Part shown: in pieces, positions 46,308-57,898 of the stretch
Layout: each line of letters opens with the position of its first letter
How positions within the stretch are numbered: the first letter of the stretch is position 1
Assembly (NCBI RefSeq): GCF_902167145.1
Contig: NC_050096.1
Location: 200,648,566 to 200,712,565, forward strand
Origin: Zea mays
Lineage: Eukaryota; Streptophyta; Magnoliopsida; Poales; Poaceae
Length of the DNA stretch: 64,000 nucleotides
Direction: 5' to 3'
Program-made: the position numbers and the translations under genes
Notes under the pieces: model-generated
Seen by the model: only the letters and a program-made list of their open reading frames with translations
Told to the model about the DNA's origin: nothing
Database searches by the model: none

Positions 46308-47518
46308 TGAAAGTCGCCTAGAGGAAGGTGGATAGGTGAAACCTAAAATTTATCAACTTAAGCACACACTACAAGCGGGGGTTAGCGTTAGAATTAAAGT
46401 CAAGTCCGGGGGAGAGGGGAAAAACAAATCAACCAAGAAACAAAGCGAGTGAACACGGTTATTTGTTTTACTTAGGTTCAGTTCCAAAGAACCTAGTCAC
46501 CGTTGAGGTGGTCAGAAAGACCGGGTCTCTTTCAACCCTTTCCCTCTCTCAAACGGTCACTTAGACCGAGTGAGCTTTCTCCTTAATCAAATGGGTCACT
46601 TAGACCCCGCAAGGACCACCACACGCTTAGGTGTCTCTTGCTTTGATTACAGTTCACTTGGAAACAAGAATGAGGAAGGAAGAAAGCGATCCAAGCAACA
46701 AGAGCGCAAATGAACACGAACACACTCTCTCTCAAGTCACTAGGTGGTTGGAGTGAATTTAGGACTTGGAGAGGCTTTGATCTTTTGAATTGTGTCTACG
46801 AGTGAATGCACTAGCTCTAAAACTTCAGAAGACTTAGATGCTTGGAGTTGTGGTGGTTGGGGGTATTTTAGCCCTCAACCACCAAGGAAGCCATTGGGAG
46901 GCTGCTGGCGATGGACGCACCGGATAGTCTGGTACACCACTGGACAGGCGTTGTAGGTTGTCCAGTGCGCCGCCACATTACCGAACCGTTAGGGTTTGGG
47001 AGCAGTTGATCGTTGGCGTCGTTGTCTTCTTGTGGCACCGGACAGTCTGGTGCCACACCGGACAGGTCCTGTTCACTGTCCGGTGTGCCTCTGACTCTGC
47101 ACGCACTATTCTTCACTATTCATCTGTTTATCAGCTTTTGTAGTCGACCGTTGCGCGAGTTAGCCGTTGCTCCACTGGTGCACCGGACAGTCCGGTGGCA
47201 CACTGGACAGTCCGATGAATTATAGCGGAGGGCACCTACGGAAACCCGAGAGTGGCTGGTTCAGCCTTGTACGGGCCTGGCACACTGGACACTGTCCGGT
47301 GGCATACCGGACAGTCCAGTGCGCCAAACCACAACACACTTGGTTTCTTTTGCTCCTTTAAATTTGATCCCTAACTTGAATATTTATTGGTTTATGTTGA
47401 ACCTTTATACACCTGTAGAACATGAATTCTAGAGCAAACTAGTTAGTCCATTTGTTTGTGTTTGACACTCAACCACCAAAATTAATTGTAGGAAAAGGTT
47501 AACCCTATTTCCCTTTCA
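46308..47518 (-). repeat. 3' LTR of element 4
   Basis: About 1211 bp, aligned with the LTRs of elements 1 and 5. The plus-strand left end lacks the long G run (CTAGAGGAAGGTGG). Confidence 0.85.
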
Positions 47519-47597
47519 ACCTCTCCCTTTTTGGTGATTGATGCCAACATAAACCAAAGCAAATATATAAAGTGTAGAAATGAACTAGTTTACATAT

Positions 47598-48259
47598 TGT
47601 TGAGGACTTGTTCTCAAATGCTATAAATTAAAAACAAGGCAACACAAAGGATATACTAACGGTTAATGCCCTTCGTCCTTCGAAGCATTATTTCCTTAAG
47701 GATATAACGATCTTCGGACGAAAGTCATAAAGGAAGTACCTTCATCATCACAGTATATATTAATGAAAGATGAAACATACGAAACATGATAAATAATATG
47801 AATAATCATATGATATCATGTATATATTTTTATTATATGGTCATGAGTGAGTAAGAACAATATTGAATTACATTAGTACCTTCGGCTTGACAACAAACGT
47901 GAGGCACGAGCAAGAACCAGACAGCGTGAACAGTACGAGGGCACTGTTCATCTATTTATAGGCACAGGACGCAGCCTGTGTAAAATTACACTCATGCCCT
48001 TTACATTTACTATTGACTTTAGAATAATCCATTGAGGTCCATATAACCTTTTTCCCTTTAACTCGGTTCCTCTTTCTATAGCTATGCCGAAGTTTCCCTA
48101 CGCATGGCTTCGGAGCTTCGTCATCCTTCGTATTGTTCGTGCTTCTCATATTGTATATGGTTTTGATCAAAGTCCGAAGGTACCTGTTCATATATTACGC
48201 TTGGAAAATATTATCAAATCATGTTTTTGAGGACCTTCGGAAGATGAAGGCCCCCAACA
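47598..48259 (-). mobile_element. solo LTR, probably Gypsy type
   Basis: 662 bp, TGTTGAGG...CCCCCAACA on the plus strand, flanked by CATAT at 47593-47597 and 48260-48264. A TATAAATAG box on the minus strand near 47952-47960 suggests minus orientation (start TGTTGGGGGCC). No internal region is present, so it is the product of LTR-LTR recombination. The host sequence of element 4 joins cleanly when it and one CATAT are removed. Confidence 0.85.
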
Positions 48260-49003
48260 CATATGGTAAGTGCATAGGTTACTTAGAATTAAACCAATTT
48301 TTAAATCTTACTAGATATGAATGGATTGCTTTCTTCTATTTGATATTTTGGACCACTTTTGCACCATATGTATGTTTTTGTTTTTGCAAATCTTTTTCAA
48401 AGTATTTTCAAAATTCTTTTGTAAATAGTCAAAGGTATATGAATAAGATTGCGAGAAGCATTTTTAGAATTTAAAATTTCTTCCCCTATTTCAAATGTTT
48501 TCCTTTGACTAAACAAAAGCTCTCCCTGAATGAAATTCTCCCCTTGGCTTTCAAGAGGGTTTTGAAGTAGATGCAAATTTTGAGAATTCATACCAATTTA
48601 AAATTATCTTGAATACTAATTGTAAAACAAACTTTTGCGAATACCAATTAGATTTTTTTTCATTTCTAAAATTTTTGAAATGGTGGTGGTGCGGTCTTTT
48701 GCTTTGGGCTTAATATTTTCTCCCCTTTGGCATTAATCGTAAAAAACGGAGAACTTTGGAGCCCTTTTATATGTTCTTCCCCATTGATAAAAGATATATG
48801 AGTGAAATATTATACCAATTGAAGAGATGACGGAATACCAGCAAATGGTAAATAATATCAATGGAGATGAGTGAAAGCGTTGTCTTTACTGAATACATTT
48901 CTCTTTCAATCTAACACTAATATAAGAAATATTCATGGAAGCACATTAGTCTTAGCCTTGGCAAAAGAAGAATAAGAAATATGTATATGTATCAAATGAA
49001 ATT

Positions 49004-49969
49004 CTCTTGATATATGGTTTTTATTCATGCCAAATCAATGCTCGGAGCCACTTGTTTTGCAGTAATATCCAAATCAATACTTAATTATTGCCCTAAAAAC
49101 ATACTTAATTATTTCAATGCAATTATGAATTTACAACAGGACGAACCCTTGACCATGCGTGGTAATGCAAATCTTGCATTCTAAGTTTTTTTCAAAGATA
49201 AACACAGTACAAAGTACAAACGCAGATGATCGCAAGGGTAATCAGCTTCACGACCGCCGCATTGTCATACATGTGCAACGTGTTATTTATAATTATAAGA
49301 ATAATATTTTTAAATATAGTCATTTGTGTGGTTATTCAAAGAATCCAGAGAGTACAGCTTCCACAATTATATCATAAAAGACCTAACTAACTAAAGTATG
49401 TATAGCTCACAATCTTGTGTCACGTATTATGTCTTCGCATATCTCCGTTGCACATAATGGTTTTTTCTACTTATGTGCAAGTCTATAATGTTGAATACTT
49501 TGATACAATTATTCATTCTTTACTAGATGAGTATTGATACATTTGCACATTAATTTGCATAAATATAAGCACAATTTAGGCAGTGGTGGCACTGAGGGTG
49601 GGGCAAAGGGGCGGTCGCCCCGAGCCCCGAATTTATAGGGCCTAATTCTAGTTACGTGATCAAATAGCTTATCAACAAAGTAATGAATATCTAAACATGT
49701 TAGAAGAAAATTTCAAGGTGATACTATAATATATATCATTTTATTTATTTATTTATTATTTGATATAAATATTTTTAGATGTATTTTGAGTGTTTAATTA
49801 GTAACAATTATATATTAAAAATAATTTGAAAGGCATCTATTTAAAACCTTGTCCTGGACTCCTAGTAACATTTATATGATATAAAACAACCATAGCAAAG
49901 CACGGACAACTGGCTAGTATACATTCTAAGAGAAGTAAAATCTCAGTTTTCTAATCAATTAATGATATA
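49004..49969 (+). repeat. direct duplication copy 2, includes a Helitron 3' end
   Basis: Copy of 44565-45693 with a different middle. The Helitron 3' hairpin and CTAG (49914-49917) are present as in copy 1. It is interrupted at 49969/49970. Confidence 0.8.
49581..49868. other. insertion-like block specific to duplication copy 2
   Basis: Starts CAGTGGTGGCACTGAGGG, reminiscent of hAT-like ends, and replaces the 445-bp middle of copy 1. No clear terminal pair or duplication was found. Confidence 0.3.
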
Positions 49970-50236
49970 CTAGTTAGGTGCTCGTGTATTGCTACGGTTT
50001 TCATATATCACATATCACATGAATGAAGATTAAACACAAACATATACATATATTCGAACACCATGTAAAAAATATTAATACATGCACCAAAAAAACACTA
50101 CAAATTATCGAAGCTTATCAAACATAACATGGAGACTCACATGAAACATCAACAAATCAAGCCAAATAAGCATAAGTCCTCATTAACCACAAATTTAATC
50201 CAAAACTTGATTTGACGAATCATACTAATAGCAAAA

Positions 50237-50408
50237 AAACTCAAACAAAGCTAAGAAAAAATGAACCATCCAAGCAAACGTAAAGAAAATTATAAGGCTT
50301 CCCTAGCAATATCATTAGTACAGAACTTGTAGCCACTCAAACAAAGCTAAGAAAAAATGAACCATACAAGCAAATTGAATGTAAATTATAATGGTTCCCT
50401 AGCAATAA
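50237..50408. repeat. imperfect tandem repeat in the Helitron
   Basis: Two units of about 98 bp share CTCAAACAAAGCTAAGAAAA, AATGAACCAT, TTCCCTAGCAATA and the linking AGTACAGAACTT. Confidence 0.75.
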
Positions 50409-50828
50409 CAGAAGTACAGAACTTCAATAAACTAAAAATGCATCATGGCACAAATAAGAAAAAACACAAAATAAGAGCTTTTCTAGCACATTCATTTCCA
50501 TGATGAAATACAGTGAAACTGAACTCTCATTCTTAAAGAATGGATTTGCAAATTAAAATAAATAGGATACCTACAGTAAACAAATGTTTAAGTGCAACCT
50601 TGTCTAGTACAAGTAAATTCACCCTCAAACTCGCAAGTGAGGCATTGAAAGAGTATTGCTATATGTAAGAAATACACCACTGGTCTCCAAACACAAAACA
50701 CAAGGAGGGCCAAGATCACAAACCATTACTCTTAGCAAAAACCCAAAAGGCGCTCTTCATTTCAGAGCTACACAGAAGTGCAGAGTTAGTAAAATAGTCT
50801 CAACCACATAATCGAACACCATGCACAC

Positions 50829-51079
50829 CGAGAAATAACACTTGGAGGAGGGCACCCAAAGGTTGGAGCTGTCAATGTCAAAGATGACAGTGAAGTTCTG
50901 CAGTAGTGTGCAGATGCCACCGCATCATTGTACTGCACGTTGAGGTAGTTATTTAGCGTCATGATATCGCCCTCTGCCTCTACCTCGGCTTCCTCCAAAG
51001 CGACGGTGGCAATACGTCGAGGGCCTCGTTGTGGCGACGATACGTCAAGGGTCTCATAGTAGTGGCTGCGCTTGTGCAC
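50829..51079 (-). pseudogene. plant aspartic protease (phytepsin-like) fragment
   Basis: The minus strand encodes GDIMTLNNYLNVQY in one frame (about 50930-50970), then after a frame shift FTVIFDID and [14 protein letters not shown] (about 50829-50895). These are the N-terminal catalytic region of pepsin-family plant vacuolar proteases. The first active-site triad DTG reads D-I-D, and the GxGTPPQ region is garbled. Sequence further upstream (to 51079) is open but not clearly homologous. It is a dead captured exon inside the Helitron. Confidence 0.75.
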
Positions 51080-51639
51080 CTCCCTAACGACCGATCACCT
51101 TTGATAAGCAAAGTTCTATATATAGTGGTTTATTGACCGAGAAGCGAGATCTGAGTTTGGAACCTAGCAGGAGAGCTCAAGTAAAAGACAGGTGACCTCA
51201 ATTAACTTCATGGTATATATATTTAGCATAACATATCAACTTGGACTACTCTTAATTTAATAAGGTAAAAAGGCCAAGAGAAAAGGTGGACATAAAAGTT
51301 TACTATACTTTATAGATAATAATTGTAAAAATTAAAAGAAAGTTCCTAAGAGTTTATATTTGTACCCTCTCTTTGGTTGGGTCTTTGACAATATTTCCAG
51401 TGATTTTTTTTATGTCCTTGATCATGTCATCAGCAAGTGGAGGTCCAAAAGGCAGGGATCTATTTATAGATATTTGGAGTGATCTCTCCATTGTCCTTTC
51501 CCAGATCGATCAGTGCTATGCATCTGGAGAAATGGGTAATGCATGGTTAAAGCTCATGAGATACGTGAGGGCTGCACGACGACGTTGAATGTTCATAGAC
51601 CATACATGAGGCGGAGTGAAGGGAAGTTTAGCTTACAAT

Positions 51640-52033
51640 TTCCTTTAGCGACATGGATACTGTCTCGTGTGGCTGTTGCACGTAACTGTCGGTCTGGTTC
51701 ACAGGACTGCTAGGGTTCCTTCTATCGAACGCTTCTCCTACACGAAGATCGGGCTCAAATATGTGTCTGGTTTGTACCACAGATTTGTTACGCATTTTTT
51801 GCAAGAGTAGGGCAAACCTGGGGCCTTCTCCATCTTATCCATTGAGGGTCCAGCAACTCCACTGGTTCTTTCACCTGCCTAAATGATGGTGAACAGATGG
51901 GGTAAGTCTGACAAACTACAGAAACGTACAACAAACAGATACAAAAGGCCCTCGCATACCCTGGTTCGCAGGTTGGAGCCTATCTGAGGATACTTCAGAA
52001 TGGTCCAGTCAAACACATTGTTGAACTGGTATC
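51640..52033 (-). pseudogene. casein kinase I fragment (C-terminal exons)
   Basis: Three exon-like blocks on the minus strand: 52033-51960 encodes YQFNNVFDWTILKYPQIGSN with acceptor ACTAATGCAG and donor GTATGC. 51878-51818 encodes ERTSGVAGPSMDKMEKAP between TTTAG and GTTTGC. About 51735-51640 encodes EAFDRRNPSSPVNQTDS. They match the end of the kinase domain and the C-terminal tail of plant casein kinase I-like proteins. The ATP-binding and catalytic loops are absent, so no kinase can be made. Introns and splice sites are retained, meaning genomic DNA was captured. Confidence 0.75.
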
Positions 52034-52089
52034 CTGCATTAGTAACAACACAATTATGAGATACAAATAACATGACGTCCTAATATAGA

Positions 52090-52205
52090 ACCATGGTTTT
52101 TAAAGTGGTAAGACGAGCCAAGGCGTTGGACCACCGCTTGGATGCCTAGGCAACGCCTAGGCGAGGTAGGCGGGCAAGGCGCCTAGGCGTCGCCTTAAGA
52201 ACAGT
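52090..52205. repeat. GCCTAGGC-rich palindromic repeat
   Basis: AACGCCTAGGCGAGG, GCGCCTAGGCGTCGCC and related units follow GGTTTTTAAAGTGG. This type of CCTAGGCG cluster is a common dispersed grass repeat; the family was not identified. Confidence 0.45.
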
Positions 52206-53430
52206 GTATAGAACACCTGAAAAATAAGCATGCACGCTAAATTCATACCTTCCTAGATAAAGAGATCACGAAATAGTCTCTTCATGTAAGAATAGTCACC
52301 CTGATATATAGAATAGTTGCAATATGTTATTGAAATTAGAGGACAATTAAGAGCATATACAGTTGGTTAGGAAGAAGAACATTTGCTGCAGATGACTTAT
52401 GCACGGTGAACTAATACCAAGGAAGTAGCATAGAAAACAACTGGAGCAGAAAATAAAAATAAAACTTGCACTACATCCATTTAACTATAGAAGCACTCTG
52501 AGCCAAAGATGATGATAGGCTACCAAGAATGACATCAAGCACATACCTGTCTTTGGTAGGCTGGTTCCATGGGGGTGATCCACCATGCGACAGGGGACAA
52601 GAGGAGCCTTCACTATAATTTGTTGTCTGCTTCTTCTCATTTAAAAAACAAAGTGAGAAGCTGAACCAAATCCTGTTGTACCAATATATGAATGATTATA
52701 TGATTATACAAATTAAATATAAGAGAAAAGAAAAATATTATGTGATTGCTAACAATGACATAAGCGATTCAAAGTGCATGGGCCATTCACAGATAGAAAA
52801 TATCCACATAATATCCATAATCAGGATACATAAATTGATATATTCTGAAGAAACTCTTCTATACAAAGCAGGGTTAATAATTGGATCACAAAAGCTGTTA
52901 ATAGATATCTGTACATTTCAGCAGTATCAGAATTGAATCAAAACAAAAATAACAAAGGTTTAAAAGTAAAGACTCCATTGCTTTTGCATCATGTCAAGAA
53001 CAAGCAAAGTAGTCTGTCATGTTTCTTTGGCATTGTTCTAAAAGAAAAGATCACACTAAATTGAGAAGAGCAGACTGAGAGCCCCCGAATTTGAGAAGAG
53101 CTCCCAGATCCAACCCCGTGTCGTCACACCTAGAGATCCACCACGGCTCAAAGCAACCTAACAGCGGGAAACATAGACGTGGAGGTCAGATGGCCACGCA
53201 CAGCCACAGGGCATAACATGGCCACACTTTGCAAGTTATAGGGAATAAACTCAATTACTGCTTGAATAGTGAAGTTTAGATTAATTAAAACAATAGAACA
53301 CTTGTTTTTTGTTCTAATAACCAAGCAAGAAACAAACTGAAACATAAACTGGGAAGTCACTATATTGTAAGCAAATATTGACATCTTAAGAAGCATTCAT
53401 TGTATATGCTCAAGTGATAAATAGGTGGCA
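52206..53430 (-). other. Helitron interior without identified gene
   Basis: A possible short exon on the minus strand near 52552-52640 encodes SEGSSCPLSHGGSPPWNQ before a GTATGT donor, family unknown. The rest is AT-rich. Confidence 0.3.
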
Positions 53431-53448
53431 ACACAAGATAAGATTACA

Positions 53449-53580
53449 CTCTCGAATGAGTGCTCTATATCCTTCACCATGTTGGGAAATGTGGATCCCA
53501 TGATTCTTTATCTCATAGTCAATTCCCCACCACTCCTGCAAAACCATAATTCCAGGAGCATTTTCTTTGCCAATAGCATA
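53449..53580 (-). pseudogene. dienelactone hydrolase family fragment
   Basis: The minus strand encodes YAIGKENAPG, GIMVLQEWWGIDYEIKNH and GEGYRALI, the N-terminal part of the alpha/beta-hydrolase fold of dienelactone hydrolases including the conserved Glu of QEWWG. The catalytic Cys, Asp and His lie further downstream in the family and are absent. After ALIRE the homology stops. It is a captured fragment in the Helitron. Confidence 0.78.
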
Positions 53581-53599
53581 TGTCTTTAAAATCCTTAGT

Positions 53600-54963
53600 T
53601 TACTTTTCTTCAATAGTACTCTCAGGGGGTGGGTAATGCAATCCAGTAAAAACATCACTATGTGCCCATATTAAGTATTCAGTTTTATGGATTCAAACCT
53701 AGCTTTCGAGTCTTTGATCTTGTACTTGTGAGGGATGAACCTTGCGAGCAATAGCAGGTGCATGAGATTGCTTACATCCTTCAAAAAATAGGTGTGAAAC
53801 AAAATATTCAATCATTTTACCAGCATACAAGTGTCATATGCTATTGAACGAACTTGTTTGTCTCCTAATGGGACAGAGTAAAATCTAGAACAATAGATAT
53901 GATTAAAGAACCTATGAGGAAAATAAGTTGACAATGTACTTTGTAAACTATCATAGCATAGTGCTAAACTAAAAGATGTGATTAACTGAAGCAGTTATTG
54001 AGGTACATGAGCACTATATGATTATTAGAAAGTGCTCAAGACTAATCCAGATACTGGTTTGAGCAAAAGAACTATTGCTTTATATATCTAAAATGTAGAG
54101 TTTTGTCTCTTGCTCCTCAAACACTACAGGTATGCCCTGTAATCATTGTAAACCGGTACAGAGTAATTTCATACAAAGTTTTGCCCTGTAATCATTGTAT
54201 AAAGAGAACTATCACATACACTGTGAAGGAATGCCTTCGTTGCAACATCCGAAATAGTAAGCTGGTTCTGGCTGACAATAAGAAAACATGTGTAATCAAT
54301 CCAATAATCAATATGACATGAAATCAACAAAAAAATTATAGCTACATAGAATCATTATTGAACCCCAAAACACTTGAATTCAGACAAATAATTTTTTTAT
54401 GATTTATTATGTAGGTAGCACTGAATTTTACCCCTTCAAGTGCTGCTCTTGTAATTGTGCCTGAAGTTGATGCTCTGCTAATATTCTGGATGATCCCAAA
54501 GCTAATAGTTTCTCATTTAAAACAGTAGCTGTAGCACCAGAGTAAAGCATGATGTATTTAGGATTTAAAAACTGCTTGAAACATCTACTTTTGAAACATC
54601 TACTTTTTACCCAAATATACCATAAGTATGATGTGGCAAGTAAACCAAGGATTGAAATCAGCTTAGTGTTGCATAAGTAGCATGATATGTTGTATTATTT
54701 GTCATGTACGAAGCAAGGTTCACATTTCCACAAGGGATGCAGAGTCTGGTTGCTGGAAGAAAAGAAAAGGTTTTGTATTATAAGGTGTTCATGCAAAACG
54801 AATTAACATATAGTGCTATCTAGCATCTGATCCAGCGGCCATTAAGTTCAATTAAGCTGTGGTTTTTCTGAAAGACAATGACCAACTGGTCAAGTACTTT
54901 TATGCAACGAGCTATGGGATCTAAGGTCATATCTCATTGTAGCACTGTGATTTATTGTGAAAC
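53600..54963. other. Helitron interior, unassigned
   Basis: AT-rich. No further fragment could be identified with confidence. A short duplication of CCCTGTAATCATTGTA occurs at about 54135 and 54185. Confidence 0.35.
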
Positions 54964-56147
54964 TGAAAGTCGCCTAGAGGGGGGTGAATAGGGCGAATAT
55001 GAAATTTACAAAGTTTAAGCACAACTACAAGCAGGGGTTAGCGTTAGAATCAAAATCGAGTCCGAGAGAGAGGGCAAAAACAAATCACAAGCAAATGGAA
55101 AGTGTGACACGGTGATTTGTTTTACCGAGGTTCGGTTCTTGCAAACCTACTCCCCGTTGAGGTGGTCACAAAGACTGGGTCTCTTTCAACCCTTTCCCTC
55201 TCTCAAACGGTCACTTAGACCGAGTGAGCTTCTCTTCTCAATCAAATGGGACATAAAGTCCCCGCAAGGATCACCACACAATTGGTGTCTCTTGCCTCGG
55301 TTACAATTGAGTTGATCACAAGAAAGAATGAGAAAGAAAAGAAGCAATCCAAGCGCAAGAGCTCAAATGAACACAAGTCACTCTCTCTAGTCACTAAATT
55401 GTTTGGAATGACTTTTGGACTTGGGAGAGGATTTGATCTCTTTGGTGTGTCTTGTATTGAATGCTATAGCTCTTGTAAGGTGTAGGAAGTCTGAAAACCT
55501 GGATGCAATGAATGGTGGGTGGTTGGGGGTATTTATAGTCCCAACCACCAAAAGTGGTCGTTGGGAGGCAGTCTGTCGCATGGCGCACCGGACAGTCCGG
55601 TGCGCCACCGGACACTGTCCGGTGCGCCAGCCACGTCACCCGACCGTCAGGGTTCGACCGTTGGAGCTTCTGTCTTCTGGGTCACTGGACAGTCCGGTGT
55701 TGCACCGGACAGTCACTGTACACTGTCCGATGCGCCTTCTGGCTCTGCTCTGACTCTGGCGCGCACTGTAGCGCATTGAATGCGTTTTGCAGACGACCGT
55801 TGGCGCGAAGTAGCCGTTGCTCCGCTGGCACACCGGACAGTCCGCTGGTGCACCAGACAGTCCGATGAATTATAACGGAGCGGCTCCCAGAATTCCCGAG
55901 ACTGGCAAGTTTGGAGTTGGATTCCCTGGTGCACCGGACAGCCCGGTGCGCCAGACCAGGGCTGCCTTCAGTTTAACTTTGCTCCCTTTGTTTGAACCCT
56001 TTCTTTTGACTTATATTGGTTTGTTGTGAACCTTTGGCACCTGTAGAACTCATAATCTAGAGCAAACTAGTTAGTCCAATAATTTGTGTTGGGTAATTCA
56101 ACCACCAAAATTCTTATTAGAAAAGGTTTGATCCTATTTCCCTTTCA
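54964..56147 (-). repeat. 3' LTR of element 5
   Basis: About 1184 bp with ends TGAAAGTCGCC and CCCTTTCA on the plus strand. Minus-strand TATAAATA near 55538. Palindromes at 55582-55630, 55685-55730 and 55825-55950, several with substitutions. Confidence 0.88.
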
Positions 56148-56162
56148 ATCTCCCCCTTTTTG
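56148..56162 (-). promoter_or_regulatory. polypurine tract of element 5
   Basis: AAAAAGGGGGAGAT on the minus strand directly next to the LTR. Confidence 0.8.
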
Positions 56163-56641
56163 GTGATTGATGCCAACACAAACCAAAGCAAATATAAAAG
56201 TACAGAATTGAACTAGTTTGCATAATGTAAGTGCAAAGGTTACTTGGAATTGAAACCAATATACTTATCTTAAATAGATGTGCATGGATTGTTTTCTTCT
56301 TTATTAAAATTTTGGACCACATTTGCACCACGAGTTTTGTTTTGCAAATTCTTTGTAAAATTCTTTTCAAAAACCTTTTGCTATTAGTCAAAGGTACATG
56401 AACAAGATTGAAGAAAACATTTTCAAGATTTGAAATTTTCTCCCCCTGTCCCAAATGCTTTTCCTTTGACTAAAACAAAACTCCCCTTAAATAAAATTCT
56501 CCTCTTAGTGTTCAATAGGGTTTTGCAATTTTTTTGAAGATACTACTTTCTTCCCCTTTTGAACACAATAAGATATCAAATTGAAAACTTTTCATTTTAA
56601 TTTGGTGGTGGTGCGGTCCTTTTGCTTTGGGCTCATACTTT

Positions 56642-57898
56642 CTGAAAGCTCTCTTGTGAGTTTTGGTGTTTGGATGACAACTCAATTAAAGGACTAACAA
56701 GTGTACTAAGTGTTGAACAGGTGCCTAAGGTAAAGCTAACAGGGTTCAACACAAGAGAACAAATGTGATGGTCCAAGAACTGGATTATGGATACATAATG
56801 GACATCACAAGTAAGATGGACATTGCATAAAGTGAGACTCGGGTGCGAAGCTCGGAGACAACTGATCAAGCCAAGGACGGAGGCAAGAGAAGCTTCGAGG
56901 TACCAAGTGCACGGGAGAAGGTCAAGGAGGTTGAGGAACCCAAAGCCAAGGGTGAAGAAGAAGGCTTGCAAAGTCAAGGGTGATCGAGTTGAGAAGAGCT
57001 ATAACACACCAAGGATCACTACATAAGGACGTGACTTACAGCCAATGAGGTAACAGCTACAGTTATGTGGTGTAAGTCATAAGGCTCAAGATCAAGCTCT
57101 AAGAAGGAGATCAAGGTCACTAGAAGGAGAACAAGTGTCAAAACCAGAACTGGAAGCAACCCAAAAGAGCTAAGTTCACCTTAATCTTTAGTTTGGGTTG
57201 TTCCTATGTTTGGAGATGTTCTATGTGACCTTTGCAGGATGTTGGAGCTAAGAAATGTCAATCTAGATCAAGTCAAGCCGACTTGATGATTTATGAGTCC
57301 AACATCAAAGCTCAAGCATGTGAAATGCTATGGATGTAATAATTAAGAGAAGGTATGTTTCTAGACTTAGTACATTGGTTTTAGTGTACTAATATACTTG
57401 TCTAAGTGTTAGAAACAGAAAGAAGAAGAAAAGGAAAGAGGTGCAAAAGGCTTGGCTGTGTACAGCCAAGGTTCTGCTCAGTCTGGGTGCACCGGACTGT
57501 CCGGTGGTGCACCGGACAGTGTCCGGTGCGCCAGGCTGGCTCGAGCAAACTGGCCGCTCTCGGGAATTCACCGACGACGTACGGCTATAATTCACCGGAC
57601 TGTCCGGTGTGCACCGGACTGTCCGGTGAGCCAACGGTCGGCCGGGCCAACGGTCGGCCGCGCGATCTGCGCAGGACACGTGGCCGAGCCAACGGCTAGA
57701 TGGAGGCACCGGACTGTCCGGTGTGCACCAGACATGTCCGGTGCGCCAACGGCTCCAAGACTGCCAACGGTCGGCTTCGCCATAGAAGGAAAGAAATCAG
57801 GCACCGGACTGTCCGGTGCGCCACCCGACAGAAGGCAAGATTTGCCTTCCTGGATTACTTCCAACGGCTGAAAGTTCCCTTTGCCCGGGAACAGGATC
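56642..57898 (+). repeat. plus-strand LTR of the element 6 family, truncated
   Basis: Starts TGAAAGCTCTCTTGTG and follows the sense strand of the element 6 LTR, including the GGTCAAGGAG/AACCCAAAGCCAAGG block and CACCGGACTGTCCGGTG palindromes (57487-57830). It stops before the TATA region, where element 6 begins at 57899. The rest should reappear beyond the window if element 6 is nested in it. Confidence 0.78.
57029..57084. mobile_element. 56-bp foldback insertion in the plus-strand LTR
   Basis: Absent from the homologous LTR at 60100-60115. It is flanked by CATAAGG (57022-57028 and 57078-57084), with inner arms GTGACTTACA and TGTAAGTCAT. Confidence 0.55.

Larger units (their letters stand above)
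46308..49003 (-). mobile_element. copia element 4, truncated (3' LTR and 3' spacer only), Ji/Opie-like
   Basis: 3' LTR 46308-47518 (minus), with TGAAAGTCGCC and CCCTTTCA ends. The TATA region is mutated (GTATTTTAGCC near 46862). Palindromes have several substitutions. Polypurine-like AAAAAGGGAGAGGT follows, then spacer sequence homologous to that of element 1, interrupted by a solo LTR at 47598-48259. The element is lost beyond about 49003, where duplication copy 2 begins. No gag or pol remains. Confidence 0.82.
49970..54963 (-). mobile_element. Helitron carrying gene fragments (3' end at 49970; 5' end not seen)
   Basis: The minus-strand 3' end reads GAGCACCTAACTAG followed by host T, preceded by a decayed hairpin (CCGTAGCAATACACGAG). 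Duplication copy 1 provides an empty site: GATATA is followed there by TTTGGTTC, so insertion was between A and T as expected. The element contains aspartic protease, casein kinase I and dienelactone hydrolase fragments, all on the minus strand, in the Helitron's own orientation. It is interrupted by element 5 at 54964. No Rep/helicase is visible, so this is a non-autonomous gene-capturing type common in maize. Confidence 0.72.
54964..56641 (-). mobile_element. copia element 5, partial (3' LTR and 3' spacer), Ji/Opie-like
   Basis: LTR 54964-56147, then polypurine tract and spacer to 56641, where a plus-strand LTR interrupts it. The spacer ends GGTGCGGTCCTTTTGCTTTGG, as in element 1 near 3290-3310. 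The rest of the element would lie beyond the window. Left flank duplication candidate is GAAAC (54959-54963). Confidence 0.85.

Noticed and set aside
54100..54960. possible fourth captured gene fragment in the Helitron
   Set aside because: Short open stretches were seen but no family could be recognised.
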